Below, piece by piece: positions 22,701 through 31,067 of a stretch of 64,000 nt of DNA (positions are counted from its first letter, which is position 1; the number at the start of each line of letters is the position of its first letter). The notes beneath the pieces were generated by a model. The model searched no databases. It was given only the letters and a program-made list of their open reading frames with translations, and was not told the origin of the DNA. Source of the DNA: Tetrapisispora phaffii CBS 4417. Lineage: Eukaryota; Ascomycota; Saccharomycetes; Saccharomycetales; Saccharomycetaceae. A program made the position numbers and the translations under genes. The stretch covers positions 310,001 through 374,000 of the forward strand of contig NC_016522.1 in assembly GCF_000236905.1 (NCBI RefSeq), read 5' to 3'.

Positions 22701-22848
22701 CAGAATCAGAGATTGCTTTATAACTAAAGATAGCACCGGCATGTTGATGTAATACTGATAAGATGGCAGATATCGGAGTGCCATAAGTTGGTAAAGCCTT
22801 TGGATTCTCTGGTGAGTAAAACGGATTTGATACAAACTCAGAAACCAT
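19744..22848 (-). CDS. MET10: MET10, assimilatory sulfite reductase flavoprotein (alpha) subunit
   Basis: 1034 aa from ATG 22848 (S. cerevisiae 1035); five in-frame codons upstream lack an ATG. The N-terminal two thirds is the pyruvate-ferredoxin-oxidoreductase-like region typical of fungal Met10. The C-terminal third is a ferredoxin-NADP reductase module: RREYSIASS (FAD, about residue 812), GLGTGLAPFKAII (NADPH, about 884), YLGSRHKKEEYLY (about 919) and FYLCGPTWPVPD (about 979). It passes NADPH electrons to Met5 for reduction of sulfite to sulfide in cytosolic sulfate assimilation. It is convergent with RPL2. In S. cerevisiae SMC2 lies between the two genes; here it is absent. Confidence 0.96.
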   Translation of the reverse strand: MVSEFVSNPFYSPENPKALPTYGTPISAILSVLHQHAGAIFSYKAISDSDLFDKSLKKWVTRDINDVYFNEVDLTVNAGAAPLGYAKTSDKITGIITPGFGLPYFIDSFKKNVNNSRFVFNVGTLDYDKKSCSLINDYTVPLAAAERLGFPVISPININEVQATSLFAIIAAKYSTSNNVIHLFDGINLSKTVLKIQEKLTIDEQAIKEIESHLSVNPTFEDVLDEFNETTGQKLHNFEYFGDRHAETVFVTYGVIENQLFKDSIEGSLSKVGLLSIRIPLPFSKDRFVAHVPSTTKKIVIITQYSDNTNPCFLKSQISHALFTSNRRSISVSDYLYEPTFAWTPSAVSQIVSIFVPNFESKQKFSDGKNFIFWASDKSTNLNLASRIIYGVSLGDTTSISLRTKFNNIVNGGIFQAQFSANQKDSTVSISNIDNSDVTIVEDHSLLKSVDVVATAKLGSTLIVLSKKTFAEKDLNNSDFFTKDLDIPENVLVKFVEKKLNLIFIDAEVIGNIKNASGDELSFVTQFLFWKHAYQYDTDKAVRYIWESSCPDKELPASFIEKTILDLIDSTVIEIKLDVFENVIIDKDIDQKSQLIAYLQDSSFTPNPSTVESERDITIDSSLDISKLLTFKEAYKTSSSLRPDLPVKNFVVKVKENRRITPTTYDRNIFHIEFDISGTGLTYGIGEALGIHARNNETLVNEFIETYGLNGNDIISVPNKDNNRLYESRTVLQAFIENLDIFGKPPKRFYESLVEFATDENEKKRLQDLIEPAGAVDLKRYQDVEFFTYADILELFPSARPPLEKLVEVIAPLKRREYSIASSQKVHPNEVHLLIVVVDWVDNKGRNRFGQASKYISDLQVGTELVVSVKPSVMKLPPNPEQPVIMSGLGTGLAPFKAIIEEKVWQKQQGYNIGEVYLYLGSRHKKEEYLYGELWEAYKDAGVITHIGAAFSRDQPEKIYIQDRIRENLKELKSAMIDKQGYFYLCGPTWPVPDITAVLQDIISADAKDRGVKIDLNAAIEDLKDSSRYILEVY

Positions 22849-23540
22849 TTTTTTATGAATCAAATATGTTTCTTACTTTCAACCACGACCTGTATGGCTT
22901 TGTTGGGTATAATATTATGATGCAATTATCTAACTATCAACAAATAGAAAGAATCAGGATTTTATTCAACCAACATATAACATTAAGCAAATGAAATACT
23001 CAATTTATATACTTAGTTAAAAGATCAAAACGTTCGTAAAAGATCGCTATTATTAAGTATTATTATTGATATCTTATATGGCTCAATTATTTCATTGTAG
23101 CTCTTACGTATCTCATTTGTTCCACAAGTGTGGTTTTTATTATATTAGTAAACTTAAGCTATTTTCATTTTTCTATATCAATGCATATTAAACCTTTTTT
23201 TATTTTACTAAAAGAACTCCTGACAATTGTGGAGTCATCTGGATATAGAAAAGTTGATATGATATCACGTGTTTTCTTGCAATATTGTTCGTTTATGACT
23301 TTAAATGGCAGCAGGATGAGAATATGAGACCATTAAAAGGACGTCAATTGTCACTCTTTCAGATGACAGTAAACATGAATTTTAAATTGAACACTTAGAT
23401 AGTTAACGTTTAAAACTATATCTTATTATTCATTTAAATATGCAATTATATTTGTTGTTGTTGTGGAATATATTATATAAATTGTAAATTATTTGTTAGT
23501 CTGATTACAGTCACATTAATTTTTACTGACATTGTGTGGT
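22849..23540. other. Intergenic, MET10 promoter / VID28 3' end
   Basis: 692 bp holding the sulfur-regulon sites listed separately. No gene was seen. Confidence 0.6.
23122..23271. promoter_or_regulatory. Cbf1 and Met31/32-like sites upstream of MET10
   Basis: TCACGTG at 23265-23271 is the Cbf1-Met4-Met28 site. An inverted pair of TGTGG cores, CCACAAGTGTGG, lies at 23122-23133. A further ATTGTGG lies at 23226-23232. TGTGG is the core of the Met31/Met32 site. All lie 275-420 bp upstream of the MET10 ATG, so Met4-dependent induction under sulfur limitation is inferred. Confidence 0.65.
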
Positions 23541-26498
23541 TTAAGAATTCTCCATTAGTAAAAAATCCATGTGATATAATAATGATTTTGATTTTTCCTT
23601 CACTGATATTGATTTATCGAAAATATTTTGTTTTACGAGAGAATATAATCCTAATGAGATTAATTTTTTACATCTTTTAGTTAACATATCTTGTTTCAAT
23701 TGATTTGATGGAAAATCACTTGAATCACCAGTTCGTACAAATTCATCATTGTGGTCGTCAACCATTTCACTCTCATCTGGCGTTTTCAATGTCCTACGGC
23801 TTCCTTCATTCGTAGAATTCCTTGATGTTGACATTTCTATGTCTTCATCAATTTCCCTATCTTCTTCGTTAGTACCGTCAAACCTGCTTTCGTATCTCTC
23901 TGAATAGGATGTCTCATGATTGGTATTTGACAAAGAAGAAGGAGAGGAGTTATTCCTACTGGCACTGTTTGTTTCACTTTCACTATGACCCTCGCGTTCG
24001 TTGTATAAATCTCTAGAAACCATAGAGATTTGAGAAACACTATCATTAGCTACACTTGTAACTCCTTCATTAATTTCAGTATTCGATTTCTCCAAATTAT
24101 GATCATCTTGTAGAATGTATGCAGTATACTGAGATATACTTGAATTCCACAATAAATTATTCAAAATCCATAAAGATGCTAATTTAAATCCTGAATTATT
24201 ATTATATTTTTCCTTATCATCCTCAGTTTCCCTTAGAATTTCACAAATTATTTGTAATAAATCATCTTCGTTTATTATTAGTTCCTTCTTATTTTCATGA
24301 ACCGCTGATATATTTACAATGATGTATAATATTGATTCGAATATCTTACTTTGGTGCTGATCTTTTACATTTAGTTGTCTCAATTTATATGACAAAAACT
24401 CAAAAAAATAAATTGAGCCTTCTGAGTTTACAGAGCCGTTTTCCGTTTGGATTTCATCTTCCTTAAAATGGTTTAACAATATGTTGATAATTTTCCGTGA
24501 GTTACAAGTCAGATTCTTAATTAACTCAAAACATTGTTGTTGGACAGCCATAGACGGATCATTTACATAATTTAATATAGTTTCAGTTGAGATGATATTT
24601 AGTAATCTCAACTTAGCTTGATTCTTAGCATTATAGATCAAATTCTTAAGTATCCATAATGAATTTTCCTTAATATTTTCCCTTAGATTTATTGGTAACT
24701 GAGATCCATTGACTTCTAGCCAGGCGTTATTTTCGGTAAAGGTTGGATTGGTTAAAATTTTATTAACAATATCAAGAATTCCATTTTTCATAATGCAAGT
24801 TTGTAAACTACAAAACTCCACAACCAAATTAGCAATTATACCTAATGTTGCAATCATAATATTCAGTTCATCAATTAACATATTTCTTCCTACAAATGAA
24901 CACGATTTTATAAGTATATGTGAATTTTGTACCAATTTTAACAATAAAATAGCTAATTCATTTCTCTTCAAATTTGTTCTTACGGTAATAGTACTTCTTG
25001 ATATAGATTTTAATAACTCCAGACATGCCAGGGAAAACTCAATATCTTTGATTCTTGGTAATGAAGTTTTATGATTCCCTATTTGGCTACTACTTGAAAT
25101 GTGATCTACCATTTTTTGAATATCACCTTTATTGTTAATGAATTCTGTAGTTAGCTCGTAGTGTGTGTCTAATGCCGATTCAACGTATAATAGTAAATTA
25201 TCAATTTTCATTATGAGTGTTCTATAGGAGCTGTTATTCAAAGAAACAGATGCCATTATTTTTAAAATCGATATTAGAGTTTTGTAAGATGATTCTGTTT
25301 GCCTTTCCAGTTTTAAACAGTTTTCAAAAGTTTGTAATATTCCTTCAAACAAATGCAATTCTCCCAAATAGGTTATAATTGGATTATTCATGGAATTACT
25401 ATTGTATTTAGTAATCAATGAATACAAAAGTTCCAGTGGGTCGCACCAACATGGTAAATAATTAAAATCTAATGTTGCAAAGATATGAGGCAATAGTAAT
25501 TTAATATTGTTAAAATCTTTTCTATACTCAGATGATAAAATAAAAGGTCTCAGTAGATAATTTAGAGATGCACACTTTAATTCAATGTCATTATTTGATA
25601 ATAAAGTTCTAATAAAAATTGTAAAATCAACAGACCTGAATAGCCCTAGGGGTTTAATAGAATGATCTATATTGTCATCAAATAAACCTGAATATAATTT
25701 CAATCCAAGTATTAAAAGTTCTCTGTCTAGTGTATCCGATATTCTCATGAAGTCTGCCGTAAAATTAAATGTGTTGATATTCTGATTTATATTATATTTC
25801 AAAACGCTTTCATCAAAAAGAAATTCAACTTTCCTATTCTTTTGACCGATTGACTCTCTGATTAAACTATATTTCAAATTAATTTTACTCGAATATTTAT
25901 CAAAGAGGGACACTAATGATTTTACTAAACTGCTTTGTAAACGATATCTATCGAAGTGATCAGTAACCCCCTCTTCTCTCGGGTCTATCCCGCGAAAGAA
26001 TGCCTCAAAAATGGATAATATCTCTTTTAATATACAGAAATCGATTTCCTTTGGGTTGTTTCCTATGTAACACTTATCTACGTATTTTTCTAATTCATCT
26101 TGTAATATCATATTGAGCTTGTATAGGTTATGAATATCCAGGTAATGATCATTTAATAAAACAGTATAAATTTTGAACAATTTATAAAATAAAACTTGAT
26201 CTATATTATCCAATGTATTTCGATTCATAAATATGTTAACCCTAATATTCTCAATATAGGTAGTTGTGAAAATTTTATATCCTTGGAGGACACTTGCTCT
26301 TACATTCTTGTTAATAAATAAAATCGAGTAAATTATATCGAGTTTTAAACTCGATTCTTCTACTAATCCATCTTCTATTCTAATATCTAGAATTTCTTTT
26401 GTTAATGCCTCATTCAAAATCACATCTCTCTTAAATAAATCGTCTCCTACAATTTTATTTCGCAGCTCCACCAAAACAGAATAATCAGCACTCATCAT
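23541..26498 (-). CDS. VID28: VID28/GID5, GID ubiquitin ligase scaffold (armadillo repeats)
   Basis: 985 aa (S. cerevisiae 921). The sequence is helical throughout with armadillo-like repeats, including LWILKNLIYNAKNQAKLRLLN and SLWILNNLLWNSS. A Ser/Asn/acidic low-complexity insert lies at about residues 800-940. Gid5 is the substrate-receptor-binding arm of the GID E3 ligase, which degrades gluconeogenic enzymes such as Fbp1 when glucose returns. In S. cerevisiae VID28 (YIL017C) adjoins RPL2B (YIL018W); here MET10 sits between. The start has two adjacent ATGs; the first is used. Confidence 0.85.
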   Translation of the reverse strand: MMSADYSVLVELRNKIVGDDLFKRDVILNEALTKEILDIRIEDGLVEESSLKLDIIYSILFINKNVRASVLQGYKIFTTTYIENIRVNIFMNRNTLDNIDQVLFYKLFKIYTVLLNDHYLDIHNLYKLNMILQDELEKYVDKCYIGNNPKEIDFCILKEILSIFEAFFRGIDPREEGVTDHFDRYRLQSSLVKSLVSLFDKYSSKINLKYSLIRESIGQKNRKVEFLFDESVLKYNINQNINTFNFTADFMRISDTLDRELLILGLKLYSGLFDDNIDHSIKPLGLFRSVDFTIFIRTLLSNNDIELKCASLNYLLRPFILSSEYRKDFNNIKLLLPHIFATLDFNYLPCWCDPLELLYSLITKYNSNSMNNPIITYLGELHLFEGILQTFENCLKLERQTESSYKTLISILKIMASVSLNNSSYRTLIMKIDNLLLYVESALDTHYELTTEFINNKGDIQKMVDHISSSSQIGNHKTSLPRIKDIEFSLACLELLKSISRSTITVRTNLKRNELAILLLKLVQNSHILIKSCSFVGRNMLIDELNIMIATLGIIANLVVEFCSLQTCIMKNGILDIVNKILTNPTFTENNAWLEVNGSQLPINLRENIKENSLWILKNLIYNAKNQAKLRLLNIISTETILNYVNDPSMAVQQQCFELIKNLTCNSRKIINILLNHFKEDEIQTENGSVNSEGSIYFFEFLSYKLRQLNVKDQHQSKIFESILYIIVNISAVHENKKELIINEDDLLQIICEILRETEDDKEKYNNNSGFKLASLWILNNLLWNSSISQYTAYILQDDHNLEKSNTEINEGVTSVANDSVSQISMVSRDLYNEREGHSESETNSASRNNSSPSSLSNTNHETSYSERYESRFDGTNEEDREIDEDIEMSTSRNSTNEGSRRTLKTPDESEMVDDHNDEFVRTGDSSDFPSNQLKQDMLTKRCKKLISLGLYSLVKQNIFDKSISVKEKSKSLLYHMDFLLMENS

Positions 26499-27154
26499 AA
26501 CATGAAGATTTTCGATATTGAATTAGGCAACTTATTCTATCCTTATAATCTAAAAGAAATTTCCCTTGATTAATAAATTTTTAACAATAAATAAGTATCC
26601 ATAAAACTTTATGAGTATTTGAATCACAATACAAACCTAAACTATATTATAAAATATATATATGTGTCATATTAATAATATACAACGTTGTCCTGTGAAA
26701 AGAAGACTTCCTTAATATTTTTTGTATCAATATATTCTTAGCAGATGATTCAAATTTAAGTCGCAATATTTACCCGATCTAGTACCCATTCAGCTAAAGG
26801 CTACTTTTGACAATTTTGGGAAAAGAAAAAATCATATCAAGTAATCGCAACTCTAACTGTACAGACAATGTTGATTATTAATTTGAATTAAATAATGAAC
26901 CCATTTATTTAACGAAATTAGTAATATTTTATTAAATTCAAAAATTAATTTGATCTATACTTATTTGAATGTATTTATATGAAAGTCTATAAATTAAATT
27001 TGGCAAAAAAAGATTATTATTTATTAGTGCTTTTCTACACATTTATAAGCTTAATTTTTACCAGCGTTAACCATAACTAGTTAGTTCATCATCACATTAG
27101 AAGCAAAGGTGAAAATTAATAATAACATAATATAAATAGAAAAAAAAATCAAGA
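26499..27154. other. Divergent intergenic between VID28 and RIB5
   Basis: 656 bp of AT-rich bidirectional promoter sequence with no convincing factor site. Confidence 0.55.
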
Positions 27155-27862
27155 ATGTTTACTGGTATAGTCGAAATAATGGGTATTATCGATTCCTATA
27201 AGGAATACGATGACAGTGCTGCTGGTGGACATGGTATCTCTTTAAAGATTAAGGATGCTTCGAAGATATTAGGAGATTGTCATATTGGTGATTCAATTTC
27301 TGTTAATGGTATTTGTTTGACAGTGACTGAATTTGATAACGATTCATTTAAAGTTGGCATCTCACCAGAGACTGTTAGAAGAACTAATGTCGGCTCTTGG
27401 AAGAATTGCCAAAAAGTAAATTTGGAAAGAGCGGTTTCTGTGGATGTACGATTCGGAGGACATTATGTTCAAGGCCATATAGATACAACTGCTAAAATAA
27501 CATGTATTGAAAAAGAAGGTAACTCTAAGATCTTTGGATTTAAATTAAGGGATGATGAATATAATAAATTTATTGTTGAAAAAGGGTTCATTTGCATAGA
27601 TGGTGCTTCATTAACAATTATTAGAATAGACAATGATGGCACTTTTTACATTAGTATGATTAAGCATACTCAAGATATAGTATCGATGCCTTTGAAAAAT
27701 ATTGGTGATGAAGTTAACATTGAAGTCGACCTAACTGGTAAAGTTATTGAAAAACAAATTACTAGCGTTTTGGAAGCAGAAATAGAAAAAGAGAATAGTA
27801 TCTTTAAAGCCTTTGTTGAAAAAATAGTTGAAGCAAAAATGAAGGAAATTTTACAAAAATAG
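27155..27862 (+). CDS. RIB5: RIB5, riboflavin synthase
   Basis: 235 aa (S. cerevisiae 238). It begins MFTGIVE, the universal riboflavin synthase N-terminus. The two lumazine-binding barrels are visible: GDSISVNGICLTVTEF in the first and FICIDGASLTIIRID in the second, with GGHYVQGHID between. The enzyme dismutates two 6,7-dimethyl-8-ribityllumazine molecules to riboflavin in the cytosol, as a trimer. The tail after about residue 205 is charged and helical. Confidence 0.97.
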   Translation: MFTGIVEIMGIIDSYKEYDDSAAGGHGISLKIKDASKILGDCHIGDSISVNGICLTVTEFDNDSFKVGISPETVRRTNVGSWKNCQKVNLERAVSVDVRFGGHYVQGHIDTTAKITCIEKEGNSKIFGFKLRDDEYNKFIVEKGFICIDGASLTIIRIDNDGTFYISMIKHTQDIVSMPLKNIGDEVNIEVDLTGKVIEKQITSVLEAEIEKENSIFKAFVEKIVEAKMKEILQK

Positions 27863-28033
27863 TATTTACTTTTATAGATGAATAAATAGATGTCGAATAA
27901 AAAATTCAGTAGATAATGAAATTTGATCTTAATTGATTTATCTTTAGTAAATATACAAATATTTTGATGATTAATGAAAATGTGGTGATATATAAATAAT
28001 GCTATAAAATAGTTTCTCACTAAAAGTGATCAA

Positions 28034-29353
28034 CTAATTTGGAACTTCAAATATTAGTGACACACCCTCATCACCAGCAGTGATTATTCTTCTTAAGTTA
28101 TTATCTTTGCCTTGAAGTAGTACAAAATCCAAGACACCCATATTATGACCACAACATACGAACTTCTCCGAACCAGTTCTAGCATCATATTGGTAAACTT
28201 TACCATTTACGCATGATACAAACAGGTCTGTTTTATCGAATGTTAATCTAGTTACTGAATCTTCTAAAGTGAATTTACGTCTCACCCTCCATGTATTAAT
28301 ATCATATAATAGAATATCACCACACACTAAACCAATTGCTAGTAATGGGAAGTCAGTAGACCAAGAAATGGATTCAATTGATGCATCCAATTCTTCTTGA
28401 TCTTCCTTTAATTCAATTACTGTAGATAAGTGTAGAACACTACCATTTGCACAATTGATAATAGCAAGAACACCGTTATTGGAACCAACAGCAACAATTG
28501 GGGTAGTGTTTTTTTTATTAGTTGGGGCGGAAGCAATAGAAACCCATGGGGCCACTACACCTTTAGTGTCTGATTGTGAAATTTTGAAAGTTTGTTGACC
28601 AGTGTAACAATTCCATCCGACGACGGTACCATTAACAGAACATGTAACCAATTCCAAAACGTTTTCGCCTTGATCAATATTAATAAATTCACCCATTGTA
28701 CATTCTTCAGTGTGAACAAAACCTGACATGATTGGCTCAACAGACCCGTCTACTTCGTTAATTTGATAAACCCAAACAGAACCATTTGTAGCACCGAAAG
28801 CAAAAATACCTGGAATCACAGTGTGACATTTCAACCAAATAATTTCTTCGACTTCTTGTAAAACACTTGTTAGTTTCCATTGAGCACCACCTTTAGTAGA
28901 GGCATGGATTAAAATTTTACCGTTCATGTCACCAGTAACTAAATATTTACCATCGCTGGTAAAACCACCACTGATAACAGATTCTGTGTGATCAGTTAAA
29001 GCACCAGCAAATTTAGGTGGGTGAGAATGAGAAGTCCACAGATTTGCTACGTTATCACCACCACCACTTACTACTAATGGTAAAGTTGGGTGATGAAAAA
29101 CTGTAAAGATAGAGTCAGTGTGTTTATCGAAATAACTTATCGAATTATTTGACATATCGATTTCAATAGTTTCATCTTCACGATTTCTATTTTCTTCAGT
29201 ATCTAGTTGTTCTTCATCATTTTCATCATCTTCTTCCATGTGAGCTTCGTCATCCACAACTACTTCTTGATCAACTTCATTGTTGGCAATAAATTCTTCT
29301 TCTGGAGCATTTTCAATCTCCGGATTTAGTTGTTCTGGGTTATTAGATTCCAT
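28034..29353 (-). CDS. SQT1: SQT1, WD40 chaperone of ribosomal protein Rpl10
   Basis: 439 aa (S. cerevisiae 431). An acidic N-terminal stretch of about 70 residues is followed by a WD40 propeller with blades such as HTDSIFTVFHHPTLPLVVSG and HTESVISGGFTSDGKYLVTG, ending GDEGVSLIFEVPN. Sqt1 captures nascent Rpl10/uL16 and delivers it to the 60S subunit in late cytoplasmic assembly. PAC and RRPE motifs upstream fit ribosome-biogenesis control. It is convergent with RIB5, 171 bp away. Confidence 0.93.
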   Translation of the reverse strand: MESNNPEQLNPEIENAPEEEFIANNEVDQEVVVDDEAHMEEDDENDEEQLDTEENRNREDETIEIDMSNNSISYFDKHTDSIFTVFHHPTLPLVVSGGGDNVANLWTSHSHPPKFAGALTDHTESVISGGFTSDGKYLVTGDMNGKILIHASTKGGAQWKLTSVLQEVEEIIWLKCHTVIPGIFAFGATNGSVWVYQINEVDGSVEPIMSGFVHTEECTMGEFINIDQGENVLELVTCSVNGTVVGWNCYTGQQTFKISQSDTKGVVAPWVSIASAPTNKKNTTPIVAVGSNNGVLAIINCANGSVLHLSTVIELKEDQEELDASIESISWSTDFPLLAIGLVCGDILLYDINTWRVRRKFTLEDSVTRLTFDKTDLFVSCVNGKVYQYDARTGSEKFVCCGHNMGVLDFVLLQGKDNNLRRIITAGDEGVSLIFEVPN

Positions 29354-30273
29354 TATTAATCTTAATTATAATTTCTAAGTTGCCAATTCTAAAGGTCTCG
29401 TTTTACTTAAAGCTATAACTCTCCAAAATAAAATAAAATAAAACACACGTCCTAATCAATCCAACAGAATAGCAACTTGTTGATCATTTATATACATAGT
29501 TAAATCATAAGTTTTGATTACTTTCACCATTATAGTGCCTTTACATTATTAATGCAACTTTTGCCATCAGAGTGTATCTCATCGCAATTATTTTCACATC
29601 AGACAAAAGAAAAAATTTTATGATTAATCACGTGCAGTCATCCGGTTTTTTCAACTATGCGTATCTAACCCTCAATAAGCACAATAACTTATAAACGATT
29701 GCAATTCTGTGACAAATATATATAAGTGATTTGATGAGATTCTTTGAGATTTGGATCAATTACATTGAAGGTAATAATTAGATAGATGTTTATTAGTCGA
29801 AGTAGGCTGTAGGGACAAGTCGTTAAATTAGTCAAAGGCTTACATTGGTTGTTAATGATTCAGTACTTGTTATGTAAATGCCACCTTAAACTTAGATACT
29901 ACACTCTCCTTGGCATTTGACATTTTTAAGAGGAAGTGTAGTGTAGTTTATGTGTATAATCAGTTCATTTCATAATTTAGTAGCATAAAGTGAGAAGTAA
30001 AATGCTAAGATAACTTTTTTTCTCTGATCTGAATTGATAATGATAGTAAATATGCATGTTCTTAAATTGTATGTAATTTGTACCGCGATTGTTAATTTTT
30101 TTTTAAATTTTAAATTTATAAGGGTTTAAATATATAGATAAATATGTATATAAAATATATGTTTAGATTTATAATTGTACATTGATATCGATTGAGATAT
30201 ATTCTGGTTGAAGTTATTTATAATAAGTTAAGGACTAGTGAAATAACTTAAAATCACAGTATTTATCATATTA
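29354..30273. other. Divergent intergenic between SQT1 and RCF3
   Basis: 920 bp. It contains the PAC/RRPE pair (listed separately) and a Cbf1-type ATCACGTG at 29627-29634. Short inverted copies of ACTACAC and GTGTAGT lie near 29900-29950. No gene was seen. Confidence 0.55.
29578..29619 (-). promoter_or_regulatory. PAC and RRPE motifs of the ribosome-biogenesis regulon, upstream of SQT1
   Basis: On the minus strand GCGATGAG (PAC, plus-strand CTCATCGC) is at 29578-29585. An AAAATTTTTT element (RRPE-like) is at 29610-29619. They lie 225-266 bp before the SQT1 ATG. PAC binds Dot6/Tod6 and RRPE binds Stb3, so co-regulation with ribosome-biogenesis genes is inferred. Confidence 0.65.
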
Positions 30274-30764
30274 ATGTCAGATACTGTTGATAAACATTTA
30301 GACCAAGATATAAAGAACCAATTTAATAAAGAAGTATGTACTTGGTGCCCAGTATCCCAAATAATAGAGTTTAATCAGTGTGTGTTCGCATTACTAACAA
30401 TATTCATGATGTGCTATTTAAAAATTTAAAAAGTAGCGGATACTTTTAGTTATTGGTGTCATTGGGGATAGGTGCTGCTCAAGGTAGTTTAGTTGGAGTA
30501 ACATCAGGTTACGTTATTAATAATTATGTTCCAGCTTTTAAGAAATTAAGGGCACCTTTGAAAATCTTGTTTTATTCTTCTTTTCTGTTTTTAGGTGCTT
30601 TTTATGAAGCAGAGAGGCAAGTTAAAAAATTTAAGGTAAAATTAATAAATCGTGAACTTCAGAAGAGACAACGTATTTTGGATTTAGCTGCTGAAAATGG
30701 CATTTTTCTGGAGAGTGATTTGACATTTCCAGAAACTGTAACGACTTCACTAACAAAGAAATAG
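30274..30764 (+). CDS. RCF3: RCF3, mitochondrial respiratory supercomplex factor (two exons)
   Basis: Exon 1 is 30274-30333 (20 codons, ending QFNKE) and exon 2 is 30450-30764. Joined they encode 124 aa. Exon 2 reads LLVSLGIGAAQGSLVG..., then a second hydrophobic segment (KILFYSSFLFLGAFYEA) and a basic helical tail (ELQKRQRILDLAAENGIFLE). This is the Hig1/Rcf2-like fold of S. cerevisiae Rcf3 (YBR255C-A), which also has an intron. Rcf3 sits in the inner membrane and modulates cytochrome c oxidase and supercomplexes. In S. cerevisiae RIB5 (YBR256C) is a near neighbour, as here. Exon 2 alone has no ATG in frame, so splicing is needed for a start. Confidence 0.85.
30334..30449 (+). other. RCF3 intron
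   Basis: 116 nt with donor GTATGT (30334), branch point TACTAAC (30392-30398) and acceptor TTTTAG ending at 30449. It falls between codons (phase 0). Confidence 0.9.
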
Positions 30765-31067
30765 TAATATTCTACATAAAAATGTATAACAAAAAACATC
30801 AATGATAACATTTTATATTTAATTTTTATGACGAGATTTTAATCTTTCCAAAAGGCTAAAGTATCCAAAAATTTTTACAAAACATTAAATAATGAAGATA
30901 TTTAGCAAGGAAATATTTGATGTTATAAAATTTCCACTTATTAACTGTTCTAAAAAATTATAAATATTGTTACAATTTATTGATGATAATACAGAATAGA
31001 ATCTAATGATTTTATTATATTAACTAATAATCAAGTAGTTATCAACCAAAGAATATTTTAGTGATTT
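30765..31067. other. Convergent intergenic between RCF3 and DSN1
   Basis: 303 bp of AT-rich 3'-end sequence. Nothing else was seen. Confidence 0.5.

Noticed and set aside
29627..29634. ATCACGTG as a centromere CDEI (also 9555-9562 on the minus strand and 23264-23271)
   Set aside because: No AT-rich CDEII of suitable length followed by a CDEIII (TTTCCGAA-type) was found beside any of them; Cbf1 promoter sites are more likely.
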